In this document: piece by piece, positions 1 to 9,546 of the stretch
Numbering within the stretch: the first letter of the stretch is position 1
Layout of the letters: every line of letters begins with the position of its first letter
From: Parabacteroides gordonii MS-1 = DSM 23371
GTDB lineage: Bacteria; Bacteroidota; Bacteroidia; Bacteroidales; Tannerellaceae
Length of the DNA stretch: 64,000 nt
Reading direction: 5' to 3'
Assembly: GCF_000969825.1 (NCBI RefSeq)
Contig: NZ_KQ033919.1
Coordinates: 1,340,173 to 1,404,172, forward strand
The notes under the pieces: generated by a model
What the model was told of the DNA's origin: nothing
The model's database searches: none
The model's input: the letters and a program-made list of their open reading frames with translations, nothing else
Program-made: the position numbers and the translations under genes

Positions 1-7
1 GCTCCAG

Positions 8-1534
<1,527 letters not shown>

Positions 1535-1664
1535 ATAAATTGTTTTGTCTTGCTCAGAATCCGTTATTATTTCAAGTTTTGACGGTATTAATTTTTAATA
1601 CTTGTACTACTTGTTGATATGTAAATCTTTCAAAGAACTTTCGCTTTCTTTTCGATTGCGGCTG

Positions 1665-1695
1665 CAAAGGTAAGGACTTTTTTTTAACTACCAAA
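1665..1695 (-). promoter_or_regulatory. rrn promoter P2 (proximal)
   Basis: On the minus strand the -33 TTTG (complement 1692-1695) is separated by 19 bases from the -7 element TACCTTTG (complement 1665-1672). This matches the Bacteroidetes consensus TTTG-N19/20-TAnnTTTG. Transcription would start near 1657, giving a leader of about 120 nt before the 16S. Confidence 0.75.
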
Positions 1696-1836
1696 TATTT
1701 CAGAAGAAAATTTGAAAAGTTTTTCTGAAGTCGCTGTGGCGGTTGGAATTTTGCTTAGCATCGCTAACCTCATCCCCTTTCCTCAGGTTACCTCTTTCAT
1801 CATGTATCATGCGCCGTTCTCTCTCGAATGCGGGTG

Positions 1837-1868
1837 CAAAAGTAGTCGATTACTACATACACTCCAAA
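1837..1868 (-). promoter_or_regulatory. rrn promoter P1 (distal)
   Basis: On the minus strand the -33 TTTG (complement 1865-1868) lies 20 bases upstream of the -7 element TACTTTTG (complement 1837-1844), a full consensus match. It is the farther of two tandem promoters for the 16S operon and would give a leader of about 300 nt. Confidence 0.72.
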
Positions 1869-1937
1869 CTTTTCACCAATTATTTTTTATTTATTTTTTC
1901 ACGGTAGGCACTGTATTATAATGTACGGGTGAATAAG

Positions 1938-3086
1938 CTAGAAAATGTTTTTTATCTTAGCCAGCATGACCACAGGATTATCCTCTTCTTTTAAATGAGC
2001 TGCAATTTCTCTCAATTTGCCTTTCAATTTACCTTTCTCTTCAATAAGTGACAAAGCTTCCAAAGATACGGCGAAAGCAATCTCTTCATTCAAAGCACAT
2101 ACTGATAAATCCTCTTCACGTTTATCGAAGTCTGCATTATAAACAATAGAATGATAAATCTTTTTTTCCTTCTTGTCATATATTAAATCAACAGTTGGCA
2201 TTTTGTTATCCTTTTCGAAATTGCATTCCTTTTTCACCGTCTGCATAAAATAATAACGATCCGTCAAGATTCCCGGAAACAGGAAGACTTCCGGCGTCAT
2301 TGTCTGTACAGAAGGAATTCTGACCATAAACGGGCGAAGATCCCCGTTTGGCCGATGGGCATAGATAGTATCGGCTGAAGGTTCGCTCAAAATCCAATCA
2401 CCCTGATAAGAAGATACAAAACTATTACTGGGAACGCTTGCATACACCCCATCCGCAACACGCTTTACGATTATCGGCGATATTCTCTTCTCGTATGGAA
2501 CCTCAATATCCGTCCAACTTCCATCTTGTGCAGACAAAAGAAAGAATGTAGATGTAGAAGACTCGTTCTCTGGCGAATAAACATTCTGAGAAAGAAAATG
2601 ATTTTCATCATAATCGTACAAGTTCGTAACAAGTGCTCCTTTTTTATAAGGAATTGTCCTTTTATAATTTCCATCCAAATCATATACTTGAATTTTACTT
2701 GAAGGACCATCATTCACAAATATCTCATCCTCTTCTTTATTTAAATGAACATTAAAAGGCAATATATACTCCTCTGGACCTTGCCCTCTACGATTAATCT
2801 TCTTCAATCCTTTGCCAGTCGACCGGTCAAATATCAAAATTTCCCCCTGACGCACATTCGTCAATACCAAGATATCCTTACCGATATCCGCGATCTTTCC
2901 TTTGACAATAAATTCATCCGTCGTTTCCAACAAAACATATTCCACATCTATAAAATCCTGCAAAATCAGTTCTTTCTTTGGATAATCCGCCGTAACATCT
3001 ACCGTGATAAGACTGTCTGATTTATTACCTTCACATCCCATTAATATTAATAGGATAGTTCCCAAAATAAGATTTTTACTTTTCAT
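1938..3086 (-). CDS. 6-bladed beta-propeller lipoprotein
   Basis: A 382-aa predicted lipoprotein. It begins with a short signal peptide and a lipobox ending in LMGC (Cys18). The N-terminal segment with YVLLETT, followed by blades such as DIGKDILVLTN, ILIFDRSTGKGLKKI, GQGPEEY and IQVYDLDGNY, is the pattern of the Bacteroides 6-bladed beta-propeller family (PF17170-like). These proteins are common in gut Bacteroidota; their function is mostly unknown and binding or scaffolding roles are guessed. The gene lies 151 bases downstream of a membrane TPR-HTH regulator on the same strand, a pairing often seen in the group, so that regulator may control it. Only one plausible start exists. The family call is confident, the role is not. 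Confidence 0.85.
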   Translation of the reverse strand: MKSKNLILGTILLILMGCEGNKSDSLITVDVTADYPKKELILQDFIDVEYVLLETTDEFIVKGKIADIGKDILVLTNVRQGEILIFDRSTGKGLKKINRRGQGPEEYILPFNVHLNKEEDEIFVNDGPSSKIQVYDLDGNYKRTIPYKKGALVTNLYDYDENHFLSQNVYSPENESSTSTFFLLSAQDGSWTDIEVPYEKRISPIIVKRVADGVYASVPSNSFVSSYQGDWILSEPSADTIYAHRPNGDLRPFMVRIPSVQTMTPEVFLFPGILTDRYYFMQTVKKECNFEKDNKMPTVDLIYDKKEKKIYHSIVYNADFDKREEDLSVCALNEEIAFAVSLEALSLIEEKGKLKGKLREIAAHLKEEDNPVVMLAKIKNIF

Positions 3087-3174
3087 GTTTCCAGTTATAT
3101 TAGTTATTAAACATTGACTATTTTGTTTGGATTCGTAAAAGTAGAAACCGACCCAAAGACAACCAAGGATTTGA

Positions 3175-3197
3175 TGTCACAAAAATGTCACATTTTT
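3175..3197. promoter_or_regulatory. Direct repeat TGTCACA x2 and a 17-bp palindrome
   Basis: TGTCACA occurs at 3175-3181 and again at 3186-3192, spaced 11 bases, one helical turn. The second copy is the centre of a perfect palindrome at 3181-3197 (AAAAATGT-C-ACATTTTT). It lies between the propeller lipoprotein gene and the TPR-HTH regulator gene. It could be an operator for the lipoprotein or a weak terminator of the regulator gene. The repeat is seen directly; either role is inference. Confidence 0.4.
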
Positions 3198-3237
3198 AAG
3201 CTACTAATAGACAACATTATAAAAGGAAAAGGAAAAA

Positions 3238-4929
3238 TTAAAAAGTTTTGATGAACTTATCGAAATCTTGTGCGGATCCACTCTCTTGAGTCAGCTTTTC
3301 ATACAAACGCTTACGTTTATTGGATATCGCCTGGCTATTCACCGACAACAATACAGCAATACGTCCTACCGGAATCTGCAATTTTACCAAACAACATACA
3401 TTCAAATCCAAGTTAGATATACGGGGATACAACATTCTTATCTTACCTGTAAAATCTTTATATAATATATGATCTATCATTTTTATAACCTCCGGCCACT
3501 GTGTCTCATTCAGTTTTTTCCAATCCGTATATACTCCCCGATATAAATCGGAGGAAAAGAACGGATGTGCAGAATTCATCTTCCCCTGAATAGACCTTGT
3601 AAACTGGGTGGATTGTTCTGATAGTTGCGCCACAACCGCTTCATACTGTTGTTCCAATTGCGCCACAACAGCATTTCGCTCTTCCAAATATTGCTGGCTA
3701 TTCAAGTATTGTTGTTCCTTACGACGCAAAGATTGATTAAGCTGCTCCTCCCTCTTTTTCCTTTCTCTCCACAGATAAAAAACGAGACAAACGACGAACA
3801 GCAGACATCCGGCTCCTCCCAGAGAAAGTTTATACAAGTTGCCCGTTTTACGATCCGACTCTTGCCGATAATATTCCTTTTTCTTTTCAATCTCCCGATA
3901 ATCATACAAACGTTGTAACCTAGCAAGAGTTTCCATTTGGGTCAGGTTATCAATCGAATCACGAAAAACGTTATATTGTTCCTGATAAAAGGCATAAGCC
4001 GACCAATTTTTCCGGGACTTTTCCAACTGCGCCAAATTTAGATAAAGATCTTTCAATGTATACGGATTTGTACTTTGACGGCAAAAAGATAAATAATGAT
4101 ATGCCGAATCTTTTTCCCCCATTCTCAAATAAAGACTCCCCAACCCCAGAGTGACTAAGCAAGAATCCTCCGTAGTCCTAGCCCGGGTATAAGCATTATA
4201 GGCATAAGACACCCCTTTTGCATAATCTCCCATTTGTTCATACGTACCTGCCAATTCATTATACATACAAAACTTGTGTGCATCCGAAGTGTACTCCAAT
4301 GCTTTTGTATAATTAGTGACGGCACTATCCAAACGATGCTCACTCACATGAATCCGAGCAATATCCCTGAGGGCTAATGATAGACGAACCGTATCCTGTT
4401 TTTTCTCAAAATAGCCGACAGCCTTTTGCTGAAAATGCGAAGCCTGACCATACAATTTTTGATAGGTGTACAACCTGCCCAAATTGGTACATATACGCCC
4501 TAAAAATGTGTATTTTTCCAATTCAAGTCCCAATTTATACGCTTTTAAGTAATAATCCTGTGCCTGAATTGCATCATTTAAATCTTGAAGAACAATTCCA
4601 TAATAATAATATGCCTGCATCTTACGCTCGGGCAAATCATTCTTATCATAATAACTCACTGCAATCTGTATCAAAGAATCAGAAGTATGTCTTATCTGCT
4701 TTCTATCTATCACCGATGTATATAACAGACACCAAAGAGCTTGTTGCTGCTCAGACAATTCTTCTATTTGTTGAATACTATCCAACAATATCAATGTATT
4801 GTCCGGTTCTTTCTCTATAGATTTTTCTACCACTCTCAACAATGCAGTCACCTCCCCTTTCTTGCTTCCAAAAAACACAAAGCCAAGCAGAACCAATAGA
4901 AGGGAGAAATGTAGTATCCACTTATCCAT
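3238..4929 (-). CDS. Membrane-anchored TPR protein with C-terminal HTH-like domain (regulator)
   Basis: A 563-aa protein with an N-terminal hydrophobic segment (residues 5-21). A long alpha-helical tetratricopeptide-like region follows (about 50-345, repeats with YYYGIVLQDL, GRICTNLGRLY, LGLGSLYLRMGEKDSA). A second membrane helix lies near 370-387. After it come a coiled coil (about 390-440) and a C-terminal region of about 70 residues that ends in an HTH-like segment (IAVLLSVNSQAISNKRKRLY). The layout places TPRs in the periplasm and the putative DNA-binding end in the cytoplasm, a known Bacteroidota arrangement for one-piece membrane regulators. It is upstream of, and on the same strand as, the propeller lipoprotein and divergent from the DUF1080 gene, either of which may be a target. 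The DNA-binding role is inferred from the C-terminal motif. Confidence 0.78.
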   Translation of the reverse strand: MDKWILHFSLLLVLLGFVFFGSKKGEVTALLRVVEKSIEKEPDNTLILLDSIQQIEELSEQQQALWCLLYTSVIDRKQIRHTSDSLIQIAVSYYDKNDLPERKMQAYYYYGIVLQDLNDAIQAQDYYLKAYKLGLELEKYTFLGRICTNLGRLYTYQKLYGQASHFQQKAVGYFEKKQDTVRLSLALRDIARIHVSEHRLDSAVTNYTKALEYTSDAHKFCMYNELAGTYEQMGDYAKGVSYAYNAYTRARTTEDSCLVTLGLGSLYLRMGEKDSAYHYLSFCRQSTNPYTLKDLYLNLAQLEKSRKNWSAYAFYQEQYNVFRDSIDNLTQMETLARLQRLYDYREIEKKKEYYRQESDRKTGNLYKLSLGGAGCLLFVVCLVFYLWRERKKREEQLNQSLRRKEQQYLNSQQYLEERNAVVAQLEQQYEAVVAQLSEQSTQFTRSIQGKMNSAHPFFSSDLYRGVYTDWKKLNETQWPEVIKMIDHILYKDFTGKIRMLYPRISNLDLNVCCLVKLQIPVGRIAVLLSVNSQAISNKRKRLYEKLTQESGSAQDFDKFIKTF

Positions 4930-4998
4930 TAAGTATGATTTAATGCATGCAAGATAAAACTTTATTTTCAGAAATGCAGTTAGCCTCTCTGCGTATTT

Positions 4999-5033
4999 TT
5001 TGCAGAATCTTTTAAATAACTTTTTTATCTTTG
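4999..5033 (+). promoter_or_regulatory. Probable promoter of the DUF1080 gene
   Basis: A -7 element TATCTTTG at 5026-5033 fits TAnnTTTG. The nearest TTTG is at 4999-5002, 23 bases away, longer than the usual 19-21. Transcription would begin near 5040, about 30 bases before the start codon. Confidence 0.5.
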
Positions 5034-5070
5034 CAATTTATCAATATCATCAATTTAAACTTAATCTAAA

Positions 5071-6360
5071 ATGGAATCAGTAATGAAAAGAGTAACAGCC
5101 ACAAGCTTGTTAGCCTCTTGTGCAGTATCATTGGCTTTGTTTACTTCATGTGCGGGTGCAGAGCAAAACACACTTACTCCCGAAGAGGTCGCCGATGGAT
5201 GGCAACTCCTTTTCGACGGAAAAACACTCAACGGTTGGAAAGATTACAATGAGACAACCCTCACTCAGCCTTGGCATGTTGTTGACGGATGTATCCAAGC
5301 AAAAGGTGACGGCAGTGATGCCAGCGGTTATATTGTAACCGACAAACAGTATGAAAACTTCGAATTATCATGGGATTGGAAACTATCTAAAGGAGGGAAC
5401 AGCGGTATGCTTTACCATGTTGTTGAACGTCCCCAGTTTGCAGTACCTTATGTAACAGGCCCGGAATATCAGTTGATTGATGAACCGAATTTCCCGGAAC
5501 CTCTGGAAGAATGGCAGAAATTAGGAGTTGACTACGCTATGCATTTACCAGACAAGTCCAAAATGAAAGTAAATCCGCAAGGAGAATGGAACAACTCTAA
5601 AATAGTATTCGATAACGGTCATGTAGAACATTGGTTAAACGGAGAAAAGATTTTGGAATTTGAAGCCTGGACAGATGACTGGTATGAAAAGAAGAATAGC
5701 GGTAAATGGTCGAATGCCCCAGAATACGGCTTGGCTAAGAAAGGTGTCCTTTGTTTACAGGATCACGGTTATCCCGCATCATTCCGTAATTTAAAGATTA
5801 AAGAACTTCCCCGTAAAAGCAAAGAAGTTAACTTATTTAATGGTGTCGACCTGAAAGGCTGGGAAGCCTATGGTACTGAATTATGGTATGTGAAAGACGG
5901 CTTGCTGATTTGCGAAAGTGGTCCTGACAAGAAATACGGTTACCTGGCAACCCGCGATTATTACGATGATTTCGATTTGACCGTTGAGTTCAAGCAGGAG
6001 GCTGATGGTAACTCGGGGGTATTTATCCGCTCTTTCATCGAAGAAGATGTTAAAGTAAACGGATGGCAGGTTGAAGTTGCCCCCAAAGGTCATGATACCG
6101 GAGGTATTTACGAATCATACGGACGCGGATGGTTGATCCAGATCCCGGACGAAAAAGAAACAATCCTGAAGGAAGGTGACTGGAATACTATGCGCATCAA
6201 AGTGCAGGGTGACAATGTTCAGACCTGGTTGAATGGTGAAGAAATGGTTAATATCAATGACGAAAAGATCGGTGCCGGTCAAGGCCGTATCGCTTTGCAG
6301 ATCCATGATGGAGGTGGCATCAAAGTATTATGGCGTAATCTGAAGCTGAAAACTTTATAA
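5071..6360 (+). CDS. Tandem DUF1080 (3-keto-disaccharide hydrolase family) lipoprotein
   Basis: A 429-aa predicted periplasmic or surface lipoprotein with two copies of the DUF1080 domain (PF06439, a concanavalin-like fold). Copy 1 starts at about residue 46 (LLFDGKTLNGWKDY) and contains GGNSGMLYHV. Copy 2 starts at about 255 (NLFNGVDLKGWEAYG) and contains DGNSGVFIRSF. The family is known from 3-keto-sugar hydrolases and the Bacteroides 3-keto-glycoside pathway. A lipobox (LFTSC) is preceded by two possible starts, at 5071 and 5083; the second gives the cleaner signal peptide. A strong terminator follows. It lies close to an oxidoreductase and a TIM-barrel protein that would make or handle 3-keto-sugars, which supports the assignment. 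Which copy is catalytic cannot be told from sequence. Confidence 0.88.
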   Translation: MESVMKRVTATSLLASCAVSLALFTSCAGAEQNTLTPEEVADGWQLLFDGKTLNGWKDYNETTLTQPWHVVDGCIQAKGDGSDASGYIVTDKQYENFELSWDWKLSKGGNSGMLYHVVERPQFAVPYVTGPEYQLIDEPNFPEPLEEWQKLGVDYAMHLPDKSKMKVNPQGEWNNSKIVFDNGHVEHWLNGEKILEFEAWTDDWYEKKNSGKWSNAPEYGLAKKGVLCLQDHGYPASFRNLKIKELPRKSKEVNLFNGVDLKGWEAYGTELWYVKDGLLICESGPDKKYGYLATRDYYDDFDLTVEFKQEADGNSGVFIRSFIEEDVKVNGWQVEVAPKGHDTGGIYESYGRGWLIQIPDEKETILKEGDWNTMRIKVQGDNVQTWLNGEEMVNINDEKIGAGQGRIALQIHDGGGIKVLWRNLKLKTL

Positions 6361-6377
6361 TCCCATTTATAACAGAC

Positions 6378-6412
6378 AAAAAAGCCCGATGGATATTCCA
6401 CCGGGCTTTTTC
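6378..6412. terminator. Bidirectional rho-independent terminator
   Basis: The hairpin AAAAAGCCCG..TGG / CCACCGGGCTTTTT has one mismatch and a short ATAT-containing loop, with A/T tracts on both sides. It sits between the convergent DUF1080 gene and the DUF4890 gene and can serve both strands. Confidence 0.85.
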
Positions 6413-6419
6413 ATTTTTA

Positions 6420-6785
6420 TCATTTACGTCCATGCCCTTTACGAGGGCCATTCGCTTTTTGTTTCTCCTGATAGAGTTTGTACTGTTCGTCTGTCAGTAT
6501 CTTCTTTATCTGAGCATCCTTTTCACTAAGCATTGTCGACATTTTTTCGCGCATTTTTGAACGATCCTCCTTTACAGCCTCACGTTCTTTTTCCATTTGA
6601 GCTCTGAACTCGGTTTCTACCTTACGGAACTCCGCAGCTTGCTTATCATCGAGTTTTAACTCTTCGATCATTTTTTCACTACGCTTTGAGGGATCTCCCT
6701 TCTTTCCCTGGCGATTACCACTCTGAGCAAAAACTGTTGTTGAACTGATCAAGATAACCAAAAACAATCCTATTACCTTCTTCAT
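6420..6785 (-). CDS. Small periplasmic DUF4890-like protein
   Basis: A 121-aa secreted protein. Signal peptide residues 1-20 end in VFAQ. The mature part is highly charged and helical: MIEELKLDDKQAAEFRKV, then a Glu/Lys/Arg-rich helix with KEREAVKEDRSKMREKM, then ILTDEQYKLYQEK. The pattern L-x-x-x-Q-x-x-x-hydrophobic followed by LTxEQ resembles the Spy/LTXXQ periplasmic proteins and matches the DUF4890 type annotated in Bacteroides. A chaperone or stress role is possible but unproven. The basic tail (GPRKGHGRK) is notable. It ends at the shared terminator with the DUF1080 gene and lies downstream of the GH20 gene on the same strand. Confidence 0.78.
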   Translation of the reverse strand: MKKVIGLFLVILISSTTVFAQSGNRQGKKGDPSKRSEKMIEELKLDDKQAAEFRKVETEFRAQMEKEREAVKEDRSKMREKMSTMLSEKDAQIKKILTDEQYKLYQEKQKANGPRKGHGRK

Positions 6786-6896
6786 AAACTATTACTTATT
6801 ACTTAATTAATATACTTTTGTTTGTGAAGCGCTTCGAAGTAATAGACACTGTTATTTGGAAATAGTTTAATCGTCCCGCTAAAAAAAAATCTTTTT

Positions 6897-8489
6897 TTAT
6901 TCGGTTGGTCCTATAACGATTCCCTCAGCAGTCCACTTACCAGTAAAATAATCAAGCGATCTCAGGAAACGGTTATAATCTTTTTTATCAGCACCCGTCC
7001 ATCCTGTTTCTGCATAAGCAGCAATACGGGGATAAACCAGCCGGTTCATGCTCTCAACCGTTGGGATAAATTCCCCCCACATCTGACAGCCCAATCCCAG
7101 CACTCTGCTCTGTTCTTCTGGAGATAATCCTTCCGGAACCGGATTAAATGAATAAGCCTTAGACAAAGGGATTGACTCATAATTATAATCTATATAAGTA
7201 TATTCATGATAAGAGTTCACCACATCATATCCCTTATCAATCGTTTTCTTGATAAGAGCCGGATCACCTTTCCAGAAATGAACGATCGTTCCTTTCGCTA
7301 ACTGTTGTTCCACCTCTTTCGTATCTTCGGCAGACTGATACTCATGCAGTTTATCACCGGTAATCTCGTTCCATCCCATCATTCGCTTCCCTTTTGATGC
7401 TAACATATTGGAAATCTCATTCGTAAAATAAACCTGAAGCTCAGCCGGTGTTTTCAATCCGTTCTTTGCCATATAGCTACGGATAACCGGAGAAGCTTTC
7501 CACTGATCGTATTTAACTTCATCCCCTCCGATATGGAATACCGAACCAGGGAACAGAGCAATCACTTCATTCGTTACATCATCAAAGAACTGCATCACTT
7601 TCGGATCAGACACGTTAAAAACTTCATAATGTACACCGAATTTACCTGGAACTTTGATCTGCTTGCCACTGGTTCCCAACCAGAGATAGGAAGCGATAGC
7701 GGCACTGGCATGTCCCGGCATACTTACTTCCGGCACAATCGTGATATGACGTTTAGAGGCATATTCTACAATTTCTTTGATTTCCGCTTGGGTATAAAAT
7801 CCTCCGTGAGGTTTACCGTCATACACATCGCTACCAAAATGATTGATCTCAGATGAGTCACGGTAAGCTCCAACCTCCGTCAATTTCGGATATTTCTTAA
7901 TTTCAATTCGCCAGCCTTGATCATTTGTAAGATGCCAATGGAACACATTCATTTTCAATCCTGCCATTTCATCCAACAACTTAAGCACGACATCTTTTCC
8001 TTTAAAATAACGTCCTTCATCCAACATAAAGGCACGCCAGGAAAAAGCTGGATAATCGGAAACAGCCGCTCTTTGTACTACATATTTACCGTCTTTTTCC
8101 TTTATAATCTGACGCAGGGTTTGTACTCCGTTCAAAACGCCGGCTGGAGTACTAGACTTTATTGCGATCTTACTGGAAGCGACTTCCAGTTGATAACCTT
8201 CCGGTTTATCCGCCAATACAGCAGGGTCAAGTACGAGGTTTATATCCCCCTTCCCTTCCTTAAGGGTTGCATTTACTGAAAAATCAGCAGCAAGGACATT
8301 CTGTAAATACTGAGCTTCATTAACAAGATTACCGGAGTAAGATATTACCGGCTGATTACTCATTTTAAAGAACCCCGGAGTATAACTGATCTCCTGAGGT
8401 TGCGGAATGATCGTGTACTCTTCAACGGGAGGGGTCTGACAGGCACACAGGAATAAAAAGCACAAAGAGATTAACAAGTTTGTTCTCAT
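6897..8489 (-). CDS. Beta-N-acetylhexosaminidase, GH20 (lipoprotein)
   Basis: A 530-aa enzyme that would release terminal beta-linked GlcNAc or GalNAc. It has a signal peptide with lipobox LCAC (Cys17), an N-terminal GH20b-type alpha/beta domain (about 23-145), and a TIM barrel starting near FSWRAFMLDEGRYF. The catalytic pair Asp323-Glu324 sits in HIGGDE. Substrate-assisted retaining catalysis is typical of the family. The conserved MNVFHWHLTNDQGWRIEIKK stretch is present. Unlike the second GH20 in the window (773 aa) it lacks C-terminal accessory domains. It has its own consensus promoter just after the terminator of the upstream locus, so it is probably a separate transcription unit beside the SusCD locus. 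Confidence 0.95.
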   Translation of the reverse strand: MRTNLLISLCFLFLCACQTPPVEEYTIIPQPQEISYTPGFFKMSNQPVISYSGNLVNEAQYLQNVLAADFSVNATLKEGKGDINLVLDPAVLADKPEGYQLEVASSKIAIKSSTPAGVLNGVQTLRQIIKEKDGKYVVQRAAVSDYPAFSWRAFMLDEGRYFKGKDVVLKLLDEMAGLKMNVFHWHLTNDQGWRIEIKKYPKLTEVGAYRDSSEINHFGSDVYDGKPHGGFYTQAEIKEIVEYASKRHITIVPEVSMPGHASAAIASYLWLGTSGKQIKVPGKFGVHYEVFNVSDPKVMQFFDDVTNEVIALFPGSVFHIGGDEVKYDQWKASPVIRSYMAKNGLKTPAELQVYFTNEISNMLASKGKRMMGWNEITGDKLHEYQSAEDTKEVEQQLAKGTIVHFWKGDPALIKKTIDKGYDVVNSYHEYTYIDYNYESIPLSKAYSFNPVPEGLSPEEQSRVLGLGCQMWGEFIPTVESMNRLVYPRIAAYAETGWTGADKKDYNRFLRSLDYFTGKWTAEGIVIGPTE

Positions 8490-8556
8490 AGAATTAAATT
8501 TAAATTAGGATAAAAGCATAAACACCTTACATAATACCCTTTATTCAACAATTGTA

Positions 8557-8587
8557 CAAAGATAAAACATAAATACAGATCCTCAAA
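8557..8587 (-). promoter_or_regulatory. Promoter of the GH20 gene
   Basis: On the minus strand TTTG (complement 8584-8587), a 19-base spacer and TATCTTTG (complement 8557-8564) form a full Bacteroidetes promoter. It lies about 70 bases upstream of the GH20 start and directly after a terminator. Confidence 0.75.
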
Positions 8588-8592
8588 AACTA

Positions 8593-8625
8593 AAAACTGG
8601 AATGTCTATTTAATATTCCAGTTTT
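8593..8625 (-). terminator. Terminator of the SusCD/oxidoreductase locus
   Basis: A perfect 11-bp stem (AAAACTGGAAT / ATTCCAGTTTT) with an 11-base loop, followed on the minus strand by a T-rich run. It lies 46 bases beyond the stop of the TIM-barrel gene, so it marks the 3' end of that operon. Confidence 0.8.
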
Positions 8626-8670
8626 CACAATTATTCATCAAACACAAACGATTAAGTGGTTCATTGGGTA

Positions 8671-9531
8671 CTAAAACAGCTCATTTGTTACTTGATTGAA
8701 ATAGGTTATGCATTCTTTTATATCAGAAACAGAATTTTCCCAGTTATATTCAAATTCGATTGAGAATACCCCTTTGAAACCCTGTTCCTTCAGTTCCTTC
8801 AACATCCCTTTAACATCGAGTATACCTGTCCCCCAAATCACATCATGTTGTTCCTTTTCTCCAACCTTTTTTATTGCTATATCTTTAAAATGAAGGGAAA
8901 TAATGCGTCCACTCAGTTTTTTCAGACATTCTATCTGGTCGAGTCCTTCCCTGCGCCAATGTCCAACATCGGCACACGAACCGATCAAATGGCTGCGGTG
9001 AGAAATAGCCTGCAATAAATTCTCCGGTTTCCAGTAATCGGATGGCTGAGGGTGATTATGTACCGATATGTTGATTCCGTATTGTTTCGACAATTTTTCT
9101 ACCAAATCCCAGTCGCCGGGTGCCGGTTCACAAGTGATAAACTCCATTTCCATCGCCTTAGCAAAACGGAACATTTTTTCCCAGTCGGAAGATTTCTCGG
9201 CAACATATACACCAGTTCCAACAATTGTTATTCCCTTAGAAGCAGCCAGTTCTTTCAACTCCTTTTGAGTTTGGGTATCCAGGTTGAAGTTGAACACCCA
9301 ATCCCCCCATTTACCTCCCAACTTGTGTCCGGGATATACTTCTATATATTTTAAGCCTAATTCCTGTGTCTTATCGAGAGCTTCTGTTAGTGAGAACAGG
9401 TGAAAACTATATGATTGCATCCCCAGCCGCCAACCGTTCTTTTCCGCTCTGGTCTGTGCCTGTACAGGAATGGAGAATAAACCGCAAACCAACAACAGTA
9501 AGATATTGAATATTCGCTTTTTCATGATCAA
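8671..9531 (-). CDS. Secreted sugar phosphate isomerase/epimerase-like TIM-barrel protein
   Basis: A 286-aa protein of the xylose-isomerase-like TIM-barrel superfamily (PF01261) with a signal peptide (residues about 1-26, ending PVQAQ). Barrel elements are visible: LGMQSYSFHLF, LGLKYIEVYPGH, MEFITCEPAPGDW, YGINISVHNHPQPSDYW, IGSCADVGHWRREG, IISLHFKD and GVFSIEFEYNWE. The His, Asp and Glu residues fit a metal site. Cytoplasmic relatives isomerise sugars. Exported relatives beside Gfo/Idh/MocA oxidoreductases and DUF1080 proteins in Bacteroides act on 3-keto-glycosides, for example as lyases. The gene follows the oxidoreductase gene by 15 bases and is last in the operon. The start may be 9531 or 9525. 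Confidence 0.85.
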   Translation of the reverse strand: MIMKKRIFNILLLLVCGLFSIPVQAQTRAEKNGWRLGMQSYSFHLFSLTEALDKTQELGLKYIEVYPGHKLGGKWGDWVFNFNLDTQTQKELKELAASKGITIVGTGVYVAEKSSDWEKMFRFAKAMEMEFITCEPAPGDWDLVEKLSKQYGINISVHNHPQPSDYWKPENLLQAISHRSHLIGSCADVGHWRREGLDQIECLKKLSGRIISLHFKDIAIKKVGEKEQHDVIWGTGILDVKGMLKELKEQGFKGVFSIEFEYNWENSVSDIKECITYFNQVTNELF

Positions 9532-9546
9532 TTTATTTTATTCTGA

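Larger units (their letters stand above)
1535..1937 (-). promoter_or_regulatory. rRNA operon leader and upstream region
   Basis: This 403-base stretch has no convincing gene. It holds the transcribed leader of the rRNA operon and two tandem Bacteroidetes-type promoters, listed separately. The remainder, near 1873-1900, is AT-rich and could act as an upstream activating element. Short open frames here have no recognisable features. Confidence 0.75.
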
